A DNA stretch of 64,000 nucleotides, from assembly GCF_027580225.2 (NCBI RefSeq), contig NC_073354.2, forward strand, positions 5,680,001-5,744,000, given 5' to 3'. The stretch is from Misgurnus anguillicaudatus (Eukaryota; Chordata; Actinopteri; Cypriniformes; Cobitidae). Made by a program: the position numbers and the translations under genes. Positions 1-27,493 of the stretch are shown piece after piece. Numbering within the stretch: position 1 is the first letter of the stretch; every line of letters begins with the position of its first letter. The notes below the pieces were generated by a model that was not told the origin of the DNA, searched no databases, and saw only the letters and a list, made by a program, of their open reading frames with translations.

Positions 1-430
1 TTATTACCTGATTATATACATTAAATACTAATTAGACATTACATTATTGGTTCAAAACAGCAATAAATCAGATTTACATTATTTAATACTGCACCACAAA
101 TGGCTTTTTTTAATAAAAGTACATACTGACGCTAACGTTTACATCTATTGATTATTTAATATACTAAGTAAACTAGCAATTTGGGGAAATTAAGTGTTTT
201 TCCATCAAATAAAACAAAAATAAATGTATTAAATTTTATATTTAAAATATACAGGTTGCATTGTGAACATTAACTACATTTCTGGAAATATCCCATGCAC
301 AGCAAAAATATATTTTTCGAATATAATTTTAAATATATTTCAAAATGGCCTAAAAAATTTATACTGAAATATATTTTAATATATAATTATATATATATGT
401 GTTTTGGCTATTCTTTGTATATTTTGAAAT

Positions 431-769
431 TAGTGCTGCACAATTAATCGCATCGCAATCGCAAGTCGTCACTTATACCAGAGCGAAGATGGATGCAGAG
501 GAGGTTGACAGTGATCTGGTAGCTAAAAAAAAAACTCTATGTCTGTTGTATGGCGGTATTTTGGATTTAGGATTACTGACACTGAGCAGTTGCTACATCA
601 CGTGGCAATACGAAAACATTTAGTTTTACAAATACACATTTTAGCTAAACTGTGTGTGGATTTTCCTTCCCCATCAAGTTGACTCATGATACCATTTAGT
701 ATAATCGCAAATCGCAATATTAGCATCAATAACCGCAATGGGAAAAATTACCCAAATCGTGCAGCCCTA
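431..769 (+). mobile_element. Nonautonomous hAT element with transposase remnant
   Basis: The ends are inverted (left TAGTGCTGCACAATT, right AATCGTGCAGCCCTA). The element is flanked by a perfect 8-bp direct repeat, TTTGAAAT, at 423-430 and 770-777, the target-site size of hAT transposons. Inside, around 489-600, is a decayed reading frame with a short acidic start (MDAEEVDSDLVAKKK) and, one frame over, RYFGF followed by TDTEQ. That resembles the N-terminal BED-zinc-finger region of hAT transposases, so this looks like an internally deleted derivative of a coding hAT. It lies upstream of the ipcef1-like gene and is not a host gene. Confidence 0.8.
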
Positions 770-857
770 TTTGAAATATATTAAAAAATAAATATATTTT
801 AGGGCATTTATATTCACGTCGCATTGGAAGAAAAACTTTGTATGTTACAAACATAAC

Positions 858-1090
858 GGGGTGGTTTCCCAAACAGGGTTTAGGTTAATCCAGGACTAGG
901 CCTTATTAATATTAGGTAATTTAAGAAGTTTTCACAAACATACCATACAAAAAACACCACAGGTGTGCATCTTAAGACAAAACAATGTCAAAGAAATATG
1001 TTAAAATTAAACAGGGCAATGTGTTTTTAAATTAAAGCAGCTCAAACATGCATTTAGTCTGGGGATACGTCCTGTCTGGGAAACCGCCCC
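858..1090. repeat. MITE, GGGGYGGTTTCCC family, copy 1
   Basis: The terminal inverted repeats begin GGGGTGGTTTCCC and end GGGAAACCGCCCC. AAC occurs directly on both sides, consistent with a 3-bp target duplication as in PIF/Harbinger-type MITEs; the class is inferred. No coding capacity. A second copy lies at 1440-1681. Confidence 0.7.
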
Positions 1091-1439
1091 AACATGTTTG
1101 AAAAGATTCAAATTAAATATATTTTCAACTGCAAAAATATACGTATAATTGTATATTTTATACATATTATACATTTAATGCTTTATACATTTTATACAAA
1201 CTTTGTATTTTGGCCAGGAAAAATATACATTTTGCGTATGGTTAAAATTTGAAATGTGTTTGTTGCCCCTAAAATACATAAAAATACATATATGTTAATA
1301 TGAAGGTTAACACTAAATATATTTTCAAAGTTAAAAATATATTTAATTAAGCTTTACTTTTTTACAAAATGTATTAAGCAAATATTTAAAATATATTTTT
1401 GGCCAAAGGAATGTATTTTTGTTTAAGAGTAATCTTAAA

Positions 1440-1681
1440 GGGGCGGTTTCCCGGACAGGGATTAGACTAATTCTAGACTAAAATAAATTTAATAGCTGTC
1501 CGAACTGAAAACATCTTGCATCAACAAATTTTAAAATACATCAGTGCCCTTTGTTTTGCCTTAAAATGCATGCTAGTTACTGGTTTTAACAAACGTGCCT
1601 GACTAAAAACATATTTATATTTCATAATTAAACTGAGGTCTAGTCCTGGCTTAAGATAATCCCTGTCCGGGAAACCACCCC
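1440..1681. repeat. MITE, GGGGYGGTTTCCC family, copy 2
   Basis: The ends are GGGGCGGTTTCCCGGACAGG and CCTGTCCGGGAAACCACCCC, with AAA on both flanks. Same family and size as 858-1090. The spacer between the two copies is AT-rich and holds no gene. Confidence 0.72.
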
Positions 1682-2309
1682 AAAATGTATAATGCTCATA
1701 TGCAAATTGCTTTGTACTATTTTACTATTTTAGCTGTTTTACAGTTCAAATTGATTTACAGTTATACATCCTGATTGCCACACCAAATCCAGTTTAGGAA
1801 TTGACCTGGACTTTAAAAAGGTCTTCTCAGTTCAGTACAAGATTATTGTAAAAACATAGGTATTATTGTTGTGTATTTACCGCACACAGTAGTCTGTCTT
1901 AATTTACTAACATTTCAGAGTGGAAATTACCGTCTTTCTTAGGTCTTATAAATTATTTTGTTGTGTTATGAGATTTATTCATGATTAAATAAAACATTTC
2001 AACAGTAACGGTCAACATCTTACCACCTACTGTAAAAATTGTAGGCTACATTGTTAAGATGTGAAACTACTTTTTGATACTTGTCTATGTTGTCGAACAC
2101 CAATAATAAAGAGTTAATAGGAAACTCATCAAGTCCTGCATTTGTTTGTGATCACTAAAGCACATGTGGCAGCTCTTTAATATTTCCACACAGCGTGCCA
2201 CGTGTGCCTAGAAAGCCAAACACTTCCATTAAGGCCACATTAAAATGTTTGCGTCTTATTGGAGAAATGTGTAATTTAAAACGTATGATCGTCTATATAA
2301 ACACACAGC

Positions 2310-2560
2310 AGATAGTGACCATTGACTTCCATAGTAGGAATAAAAAATATGGGTACACCTGTGTGCTTAACATCATTTATCAAAATATTTTCTTCATCAT
2401 TTATCACAATACTTCCAAAATATATTTTTCCTACTATGGAAGTCAAAATATCCTTTTTTGTCTCTATCAGAAAAAAAGAAATTCATACAGGTTTAGAACA
2501 ACATGAGGATGAGTCAATGATGACAGAATTTTCTTTTAAAGTGACCTATCCTATTAATTT
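2310..2560. repeat. Degenerate copy of the cyprinid GTTCACCC/TTAA repeat
   Basis: It contains the palindromic core 'cattgacttccatagtagg' and its complement around 2400-2440, then 'aacatgaggatgagtcaatg'. The same core recurs at 4437, 8990, 12826, 19422 and 37700. The open frames here are incidental. Confidence 0.55.
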
Positions 2561-2920
2561 GACCTTGTAAATAAAAAACTTAATAATAATAACAACAAAC
2601 TGATTCGCTATCATAACAATCGGTTAACCACAAACAACTGCGATTCGATGAAACCTGAACTCTGGTGAGAAAAGTAACAGCTACCATGTGACAGCATTGA
2701 TACTGTGTAGTAATGGTTTGAACAATAATTCGTGACTGATTAATGGGAGCTTTAAATACCTGTAATATTTACAAGCTTGCACGAGATTTTCGTGAGTGTG
2801 TTTTAACGTCATCATCTCTTTATATTTACAATAAGCGAGTTTGCATTTCAATGGCTAGTAACCTAAGAAGAGTGCAATATCGCCCCGCAGTGGCCGGTAA
2901 TGGCCTCGAATGATCTTTAA

Positions 2921-3121
2921 CCTCCAGAGGTCGCGTTTGTAGGCTGCATACGTCATCAAGACTGTCTTATTTCAGAATATTAACAATTATAAAGTTGACT
3001 ATTATTCTTAGTTAACAGTAAATTGATGTAATATACTTATGACTTGCGAATGTAATGCTCAGTTAACTTAAATAAACCAGGCTTGATGACGTATGCAGCT
3101 TACATATGCGACCTCCGCAGG
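2921..3121. repeat. Foldback MITE upstream of ipcef1
   Basis: The left arm (ctgcatacgtcatcaag near 2946) is the complement of the right arm (cttgatgacgtatgcag near 3082). The outer arms cctccagaggtcgc and gcgacctccgcagg match approximately. About 200 bp with an AT-rich middle. It lies 200-400 bp upstream of the likely ipcef1 promoter. Confidence 0.65.
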
Positions 3122-3319
3122 CTGCAGTCTTTGGATTAAAAAACGTCAACAATCATCTTTACCAAGTGCATCTTTTAAACAAATCACGAGATGCAGATAA
3201 TGACAAGCATTTACATACAATGCCCACCATTTCCAAACAACAAAGAGTCTGAGTCTCATTAAAAGGTGACTGATTATATCAATTATGCAAATGAAAGGCG
3301 TCATTATAGAGGCCTTGTT

Positions 3320-3548
3320 TTAAAAGGTGTCCGACATCGCGCGCCGCTGCGCAGATGCACTCGACTTGTGACATCGAAGTACCGCAAGGCTGTCCTTTCG
3401 ACTCGCTCTCGCGATACTTTGATATCATACGGCGATTGGTCTGCGCAGGGCCACATGAAGTCCAGCACACACCTGAAGTAAGTGAACGTCACTGTTCAGA
3501 CTCAGAGGAGCTTCACAAACACACCAAGCCATCTCCCAAAACTCTGTG
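3320..3548 (+). promoter_or_regulatory. ipcef1: Putative ipcef1 promoter/5'UTR, CpG-rich
   Basis: CpG density rises sharply around 3336-3430 (cgcgcgccgctgcgcag, cgactcgctctcgcg) compared with AT-rich flanks, just before the first exon with a good donor at 3611/3612. No TATA box is obvious. The transcription start and 5' exon boundary cannot be fixed from sequence alone. Confidence 0.4.
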
Positions 3549-20076
<16,528 letters not shown>

Positions 20077-20620
20077 AGATGAAGGACTATAGATCAAATG
20101 AAACTAAAGCTTGTGGGTTACTACAGACCTGTGGTCACCTTCAAACACAGACAGGAACTCCACAGCTTCTCCATTACTGTATGTAGATATTTATACTGTA
20201 TATATAGTTTAATAGTGTAGAAATGTTTTCTTAGAGATGTCCACTTTATTTAGACTTTTTAGATGTGAATTATAAAAATGCTGTTAAATTGTGGGTTTTG
20301 TAGAGATCTTAGGAAAAAGCCTTTAGTTTGGTCTATGTGTTGATCACTAATGGATTGAAACACAATGCATTTTATATACAGTAGTTTGACTTGGTGGTTT
20401 AAACTTTTCACTAGACTCAATAATCAAGCAGTCTTTTGTTTACATACATTAGTTTTTAAAATGGCAGTCTCTTTTATATGTACATATTTTAGTATTTTAT
20501 TATTGTAGTATTGTACATTCATGTATAAATGTCTGTAAATGAACTGTGTAGATGTTTATGTGGTGATTTTAGATTAAGGAGGTATTCAAAAAGAAATAAA
20601 AATGGCTGCCTAATAAATAT
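20077..20620 (+). terminator. ipcef1: ipcef1 3'UTR with poly(A) signals
   Basis: After the TGA the sequence is AT-rich and not recognisably repetitive for about 540 bp. It contains AATAAA at 20595-20600 and again at 20612-20617. The cleavage site is probably 15-30 nt later. Confidence 0.7.
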
Positions 20621-21017
20621 TATCTTTAAAAATCATGTCAAATTTGATTATGTTTGTGTATTTGAACAATAGTGAGAGTGCTTGATTTGTACATTACACC
20701 CATGACGTGCTCTTAAATCACTTTTTGGTGTCTTCATGTTTTTGGAGATATATTTGTGTCTCTACCAAGGCACTTACGTAAATTTGAGGAGAACTTCGTA
20801 CATCCATTACAGCTGGGGCGCCAATTGCAATTTTGGGCCCTATGAAAGAATATGAAGTTGGGCCCCCTACCGCACTTATGTTGCACCAAACATACAAGCC
20901 AATCTAGCTATCCAAAATCTTTGTTTGCAATTTAAAAATACTAGGTATGAGTATTTAGTCAGAGACCCACCATGGCAGTAGCTATAAGATTATGTATTGT
21001 GCAAATATAAATTTTAA

Positions 21018-21180
21018 AGAGTACCTATTGTCCGATCCATGCATTTCAGGAAGAGAAATCTGGAAATACAAAAATGTACGGTATGTGGAAAAATTTTTTT
21101 TAACCATAAACCACGCAAACACATTGAATTATACCAAATAAACAAAATAACCTTGTTTTTAGCAATGAAATAGGTGAACT
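21018..21180. mobile_element. TTAA-flanked MITE (AGAGCACCTATT family), short copy
   Basis: TTAA at 21014-21017 and 21181-21184. Ends agagtacctatt and aataggtgaact. Internally deleted relative of 4808-6184. Confidence 0.65.
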
Positions 21181-21231
21181 TTAATAGAAAAATACAGCAC
21201 AGTAATAAAATATTCAGTGAAAATGTCTTAA

Positions 21232-21589
21232 AGGTGCAGTGTGTAAATTTTAGTACATAGTGGTGAGGTTGCAAATTGCAACAAACGTTTCAGTCCACCG
21301 TTCACCGAAACGCATAGAGAAGCTACGGTAGCCGCCGCCGGACAACCATGTCATTGTTGGAGACAATTTAGTAAAAAAAAGTTTGTTCGTTAAGGGCTTT
21401 TGTAGAAACAAAATGGCAACTTCCATGTAAGGGGACCCTCTGTGTGTGTAGATAAAAACGTCTCATTCTAAGGTAATAAAAACATAACTGTTCATTATGA
21501 AAGGTCTTTATACACCACTGATAATATAGTTATGTATTTTATATTGCATTTCTGTCAAGAGATCCTTATAAAAGTTACACACTACACCT
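21232..21589. mobile_element. TTAA-flanked AGGTGCAGTGTG MITE, copy 2
   Basis: TTAA at 21228-21231 and 21590-21593. Near-identical to 9254-9603 over its length ('accgaaacgcatagagaagc', 'accactgataatatagttat'). Confidence 0.8.
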
Positions 21590-21593
21590 TTAA

Positions 21594-22070
21594 AGGGGTC
21601 ATATTATGTGATTTCTTTTTAAGATGTAAAATAAATCGTTGGTGGCCCCAGAGTGTGCATGTGAAGTTTAAGCTCAAAATACTCAACAGAAAATTTATTA
21701 TAGCATGTTAAAATTGACACTTTTCAGGCCTGAGCAAATGTGTGCCGTTTTTAGGTGTTTCCTTTAAAATGCAAATGAGCTTATGAAATGCAAACACTGA
21801 TCAAAATGATGGTGGTTTGTGTAATTGAAACTCAATTGTGCTGTCAATTATTTTTTTCCTTCTTTCTCTCTGCACTAAATGGCAGTGCTGTGGTTGGATA
21901 GTGCAGATAAAGGGGGCGGGCCAAATTTTTCACATGCTTACAGAGAATAGTTTCCCCAAACAAAGTTACTGGGTTGATCTTTTTCACCTTTTCTAGGTTG
22001 ATAGAAGCACTGCGGACCCAATTATAGCACTTAAACATGGAAAAAGTCAGATTTTCACGCTATGACCCCT
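21594..22070. mobile_element. TTAA-flanked AGGGGTCATA MITE, copy 1
   Basis: Starts immediately after TTAA 21590-21593, which it shares with the preceding MITE, and ends before TTAA 22071-22074. The ends aggggtcata and tatgacccct are inverted. Relatives at 41667-41953 and 52717-55191. Confidence 0.78.
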
Positions 22071-22387
22071 TTAAGGCTTCGTAAGACAGGAACCGAAACA
22101 GTGAATTGGGAGGAGGTTAAATTTGGCCCAAAATGCAGAAACAAGCCATAAAATTGTATCTACCAAAAATTTACAAAAATAAAAAAAATTCTTGGGTGGG
22201 GGCCCCAAAAATGTGTGGGCCCCTAAATTCGTCCTAACTACCCCCCCATGTGGTGCCCCTGAATTTACATACATTTATGCATTTTGCAGATGCTTTAAGC
22301 GTTTTACACAGTATGTGCATTCATTCAACCTTTTACACTGCTAACACAAGGCTGAGCTACAGTGACATGACTTTGGGACCAGCTGGT

Positions 22388-22905
22388 TGGGTTATTTTTG
22401 ACCCATAATGGGTAAATATTGGACAGAACACATGCTGGGTTAAAATTGACCCATTGCAGGGTTGTTTTAACCCAACGACTGGGTTATTATACCCCATGGT
22501 TGCATAACAACGACCCAACATTGGGTCATGTTTAACCCAGCATGCACTCTAAAAAACAAACGGTGCTATATAGCACCAAAACAGTTGCTTTGGATCGTAA
22601 CGATAGAAGAACCATTTTTAGTGCCATATAGCACCGGTGAAGAACCAGTGAAGCACCAGTGAAGCACCTGTGTAGAACCATATAGTGCTATGTAGAACCA
22701 TATGTGGTGCTATATGGCCCCTATATGGTTCTACACTGGTGCTTCACTGGTGCTTCACTGGTTCTTCACCGGTGCTATATGGCACTAAAATGGTTCTTCT
22801 ATCGTTACGATCCAAAGCAATTGTTTTGGTGCTATATAGCACCGTTTGTTTTTTAGAGTGTGTGTTCTGTCCAATATTTACTCATTATGGGTCAAAAATA
22901 ACCCA
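22388..22905. repeat. Foldback within a foldback (outer 45-bp arms)
   Basis: Outer arms 22388-22432 and 22861-22905 (tgggttatttttgacccata and its complement, about 1 mismatch). They enclose GGGTT/AACCC palindromes and the inner hairpin at 22545-22860. Confidence 0.78.
22545..22860. repeat. Large near-perfect hairpin MITE, 141-bp arms
   Basis: Starts CACTCTAAAAAACAAACGG and ends with its complement. The arms 22545-22685 and 22720-22860 differ by only a few positions around a loop of about 34 nt. The internal 'gaagcaccagt' units are tandem. The 77-codon open frame in it is incidental. Confidence 0.85.
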
Positions 22906-22975
22906 GACATGGTTGTGAAAAGCTCAAAATAAAAAAAATTGTTATAAGGGCAATTCAATTACTTTTTCTTATAGA

Positions 22976-23274
22976 CTGTTTCATCGGGCGCACGTGCGGT
23001 AAAGCGATTACGCGTCTGGTTTGAACTTTACTTCCGGTTTCTGTTTGTTTAATGGTCTGACTAGTTGCTGAAACTGAGCTCTTAAACAAATACCTCGTGG
23101 AAAATAACAAATGTTTTGGTTTCCAAGGTAATTTATGTGTTGTTTATTTTGCATGTTATATAAATAAACTACTTTAAAAGGACTTTGTTGTTATTTATTC
23201 TTAGCGGAGTTTACAGGAAGTTACGTGTTTTCCACAAAAGCCGCTTGTTTATGTTGTTGCTGCTGAAACCGTAA
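22976..23274 (-). repeat. GACGGTTTCA MITE, copy 2 (inverted)
   Basis: Reverse complement of 18586-18892: 'tagactgtttcatcgggc' to 'ctgctgaaaccgtaaata', with the shared segment 'tttggtttccaaggtaattt'. Confidence 0.7.
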
Positions 23275-23630
23275 ATAGCAATACCTTAAATATATAACTT
23301 TTAAAATCAACACAAATAACTTTAGTCTGTGATGTAAGACTAGAGCTGCAGTCTTCTATTAAACCATCTGTGAGAGATAAATGAATGAATGTAGCTGAAT
23401 GTAGCTGTTTGTCACTTAAGAAAAAGTCCAAACATACAGATGCCATCCAGCCATCTGCTGCCAGCTTTTGTACTCCAGCACAAAGCGAGTTAATCCGGCT
23501 GCTGTCCTGTTCTCCTCAATACTGATTTACATAAGAACAGAAGTGTCTAGGCAATTTTAACTGTTCACCTATAGGGGTCACCATAGAGTCAGGTGACTGC
23601 TAAATTTCTACATAGCATTGAGGTCTATAG

Positions 23631-24085
23631 CAGTGGTTCTCAAATTTTTTCGGTGTGCGGCCCCCTTGTCTACATTCTCAGAAATAAAGGTACAAATGTT
23701 GTGTCTGGGACAGTACCCTTTCAAAAAGATACACCTTTGTACCCAAAAAGTGCATATTACTTCAAAAATACATATTTGTACCTTAATGGTACATATAAGG
23801 ATATTTTTTTAAAGGGTACTGAACCAGTGATAGCTTTGTACCTTTATTTTTGACAGTGTGCGGTGCATCGCTTCGTGGCCTCCCAAGAAGATTTATGACA
23901 TAAAACATTATTAAACTTAAATTTGAATAAAACAAAACATATTAAATTATAAAATGTAGTGCTGTTGGTTAGTAGTCTTATTTTAATAACACAGAAACTA
24001 TGAAAAAGGAATGTATTTTATATAATGTCATAAAACTGGGGTCCCCCTGGCACCATCTCTCTGCCCCCCAGTTTGAGAACCACTG
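23631..24085. mobile_element. hAT-like MITE (CAGTGGTTCTCAAA family)
   Basis: Ends CAGTGGTTCTCAAA and gtttgagaaccactg. The flanks gtctatag and ctctataa match at 6 of 8 positions. Interrupted by the short palindromic MITE at 23673-23858. Same family as 4710-6359. Confidence 0.72.
23673..23858. repeat. AAATAAAGGTAC palindromic MITE
   Basis: Ends cattctcagaaataaaggta and 'tacctttatttttgacagtg', inverted, inserted in the hAT-like MITE 23631-24085. Confidence 0.65.
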
Positions 24086-24173
24086 CTCTATAATAACTGG
24101 AGAAAGCATTTAGCATTTTATTCATCGTAAAGGCAGTTGTTCAGATAGCACACAACCTTCACAAATATACACA

Positions 24174-24542
24174 CACTGCAAAAAATGATTTTCAAGAAAA
24201 AAAATTCTTAGTATATCAAATTTAAGTGATTTTGTGCATAAAACAAGCAAAGAAAATCTGCCAATGGGGTAAGTAAAAATATCTTGAACATTTTTTTTAA
24301 ACATTAAATAAATAAAAAAATTCAAGAAAAATTTGCTTACCCCATTGGCAGATTTTTTTGCTTGTTTTATGCACAAAATCACTTAAATTTGATATTTTTG
24401 GTCTAAAAACTAGACATATTTTCTTGGGTCGTTTTGCTCATCAAGATAAAGTATCTTTATTTAAGAATTTTTAGATATTTTTACTGAAAACAAGACAAAA
24501 ATACTAAGATTTTTTTTCTAGAATTTTTTTTTTTTTGCAGTG
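24174..24542. repeat. AT-rich foldback MITE (CACTGCAAAAAA)
   Basis: Outer ends cactgcaaaaaatg and ttttttgcagtg. Internal arms 24212-24261 (aaatttaagtgattttgtgc) and 24340-24390 (gcacaaaatcacttaaattt) are complementary. Confidence 0.75.
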
Positions 24543-24810
24543 CAGGTTGCTATCTTTGCAAATGTCCAGCAATTGAATCACCTTAATGTTTGTGCTTAAC
24601 TATTATAGGACATTTAGTACATCCTTTGAGTGTGTACTAAAATAGTGAAAGACAAATAACTAAAGACAAATTCACACTGATCTGACAATCATCAACAAAT
24701 GACAACAAATATCGAAATTGACTCATTTAGATTGAACGAGTGTTGATGTTTGTAGGATCAATGTAAATTAGCCTTTAAAGTGAAATACTCAAAATATTAT
24801 AGTAACAACA

Positions 24811-25643
24811 TGGGTCATTCTACAGAAAAGGTGGAATTCGGGTGATGGAAATTTAGAATATAAAAAGTACTCATTAGAGAAGTAACGACGGCAACACCAA
24901 TGATGGTAACACCAATGGACAATTTACAGAAAAAACTAATATTTTAACAAAATGGCTGCCATTAGCCATGTGCCATTTCATCAGAGATGTAACAATCACA
25001 TACTTATTCAGTATAATGTATTTTTATGTAAAGATCTTAACACTCCCAGCTATAAAAAAAGAGTAACACTAATGACATCCAAAAAATCTTATCTTAAAAT
25101 TCTTAGATATATCATGATATTTTAGACAAATAAGGTAAGACATCCACATCCTTCCTCCACTGCACTTCTTCCACTGACCTCTTGACCCATGAAAAACTTC
25201 AAAGAGCTGATACATTGTTTCAAAATAAAGGTGCTTTGGGTAGGGTAACACCAATGACATAAATTTGGTGGACAAATATTTATTTGATATTACTCATATT
25301 AATAGTGTATTTTTTACCATTTCAGTGTTGTAGTAAATTCATACAGGGTTAAAGGTAAATGTAAATTAGATTTGTTTTATAAAAACATGGTTTTAAATAA
25401 TAAGTACACAGTTCAACTTCCATGTATGATCAAAGGGACGGGGCAATTTTCAGGGCTAGACATTTAAAAAAAAGTTAAAAAAAAAGGGGGGAAAAAGAAA
25501 AGTACATAAATAAACTCTCTCATCATGTTAAGGACAGTCTATATTTATTATATATCATTATGGGATTATTGGGTCAAATTAAATGATTAAGGGGTCTGCA
25601 AAAGCAAGGGACAAACATTTCCACCTTTTTGTAGAATGACCCA
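24811..25643. mobile_element. MITE with TGGGTCATTCTACA ends
   Basis: The left end tgggtcattctacagaaaag and the right end 'ttttgtagaatgaccca' are inverted. The interior repeats 'aacaccaatga' several times and contains only short frames. Superfamily not assignable by eye. Confidence 0.65.
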
Positions 25644-27220
25644 CATAGTATCACCCTGGCAACCACCCACAATATCATAGTGGAAAATACTTGGTGAATG
25701 GTTAAGTGCCTCTAGTTCTACTATGTGACTCAACCTAAAGAGGTGAGAAAGATTTCAATTATTCACACTCCACTTGCACAGTTGACATTGCAAAATCTAA
25801 ACCAGAGATTTGTGCACAATATCAACATACAATGTGAATTGGGTCTGAAATGTCCCTGTTTATTGGCACGTCTGAGGTTCCTGTGAATTCCTCAGAGGAT
25901 CTGCGGTTTTAAGCTGTGACTCGTTGTAAACCACAGCGCAGCAACCTCACCACTCATTCTTACGGGCTGACTCATAATAACAAAGTCCGTTCCTAGTCAA
26001 ATATACGGGCCTTTGTCGGGTTTGTTCATTTTCCAGGGAATTGTTGTCTAATCTGTGTTGCATGGTTAAAGTTGCATGGTTAAGGTTGAGACTTCACATA
26101 GCCAATTGAGCTGTGTGTCTTTAATCTTATGTTAAGAATCATCTCACACACTGGATTGAAAGCAAACATATATTTTTTTGAAAATAATGAAGCAGATGTG
26201 AATCAGACACTTGGTTACAGGCGCGGAGCTATGGGCGGGCCTGGGCGGGATTGACAGCTGGCCCGCCCAATCAGAAATGTAAAAAATACTACTCTGTATA
26301 GTTAGACATGTATACTACTTTATGTGGTGTAATTTATCTATTGCATGTTATGTTAAAAACAGTAAAATTATAAGTAAGCCTGATAACTATTTAAAAACTA
26401 TTAAAGCAGTTGAATGTTGCGTTATAATGAAATATTCCCGAGCAGCTTTCAGCCATGATCACTTTGAGAACTTTTTTTGCAAGCAAGTAGAAAACGTATT
26501 TTGAATAACAACACGTTATAAATATGTGCTGCGCGCTTTCCTCTCAATAACATAAACACACAACAAATATGACAGCCGGGTAAAAAATAGAAAGAAAACA
26601 TCTGATCATAGTGATGTTGTTTGATATAGCAGCACTATAAGTCACGCCACGTTTATTGCTACACTTTATACAATATAGCCTATTGCTTTTAAACAACAAA
26701 TAGCCTATCATAACAACCTATAAGCCTACTGTGTAATTGAGACATTAATTTAAGAAATGCATTAAAGCAGAAAGACGTAGACTGCGGAAATATAGTGGGT
26801 TCACTTCAATCCACACCACAGACGTTCTTGGTTTGCTTCTTATTTATTAAATCGAGGCAATTGTTTGATCAAACATTGATTAATATTAAGATACAATTTA
26901 TACAAAACGAAATTCACTTTAAAGAAAGTCTTTCTACAAAACAAACCTCGCAAAATCGCTTGCCCGACGTCCATTACGGGCTATGGCGAATTCCTGTCGG
27001 GCTAAAAAAAATGATGCGCCTTGGCCGTCGGGCGGAGGAAAAAATATTGTAATGTGTTTGCATTCTCTCAGATTTAGTTAGGTAATTATGTTGTATGAAA
27101 TTCGGCGTCATCTTGTTAGCCATTACTATCATCACTAACAAGTGAAACTGTCAGAAAATGAAGTGAAAGCATTAAATCGTAAGTTATGACTATAACTATG
27201 GATCTATGAGACCGAACGAT

Positions 27221-27359
27221 GACCGTCACCACGGTCTTACCTTGAATGATGCAATCCTTCAACCTATCCTCGAGACATAATATCAACAAAGTCATGTGAC
27301 CTCGGGAGGCCTGGCCGCCGTCTATAAAAACCCCCCCGGTGGCCACGCCTCTTCCTCTT
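27221..27359. repeat. DIRS inverted terminal repeat, 3' end copy
   Basis: This 139-bp segment is the exact complement, as far as checked, of 32576-32714. It carries a 'tctataaaaa' TATA-like motif. Beyond it the outer extension 27176-27220 is unique to this end and is mirrored only in the internal complementary region. Confidence 0.9.
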
Positions 27360-27396
27360 GCCTGGAACGCCTCAGCCGTTCCGAGCGACAAGAGAT

Positions 27397-27493
27397 GGTG
27401 ACGGTCATCGTTCGGTCTCATAGATCCATAGTTATAGTCATAACTTACGATCTATTTCGACCTCACTCAGACCGTCACCACGGTCTTACCTTG
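27397..27493. repeat. DIRS internal complementary region (ICR)
   Basis: 27397-27450 is the complement of the left terminal extension (27177-27230), and 27451-27493 is the complement of the right terminus (32692-32735). They are fused at a single GAT/ATC. This is the fused-ends arrangement used as a template for the circular DIRS intermediate. It overlaps the end of the recombinase ORF. Confidence 0.9.

Larger units (their letters stand above)
20811..22261. mobile_element. Composite hAT-like element (CAGCTGGGGCGCC ends) with three TTAA insertions
   Basis: The left end 'cagctggggcgccaattgca' to 'tttgggccc' and the right end 'gggggccccaaaaatg' to 'ggtgcccctg' are inverted, typical of CAGGGGCGCC hAT families. 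A clear 8-bp duplication is not visible. Inside are the TTAA MITEs at 21018-21180, 21232-21589 and 21594-22070. No gene. Confidence 0.5.

Noticed and set aside
1..3300. Upstream CNKSR3 exons
   Set aside because: No SAM, CRIC or PDZ-like coding segment could be found left of the ipcef1 exons.
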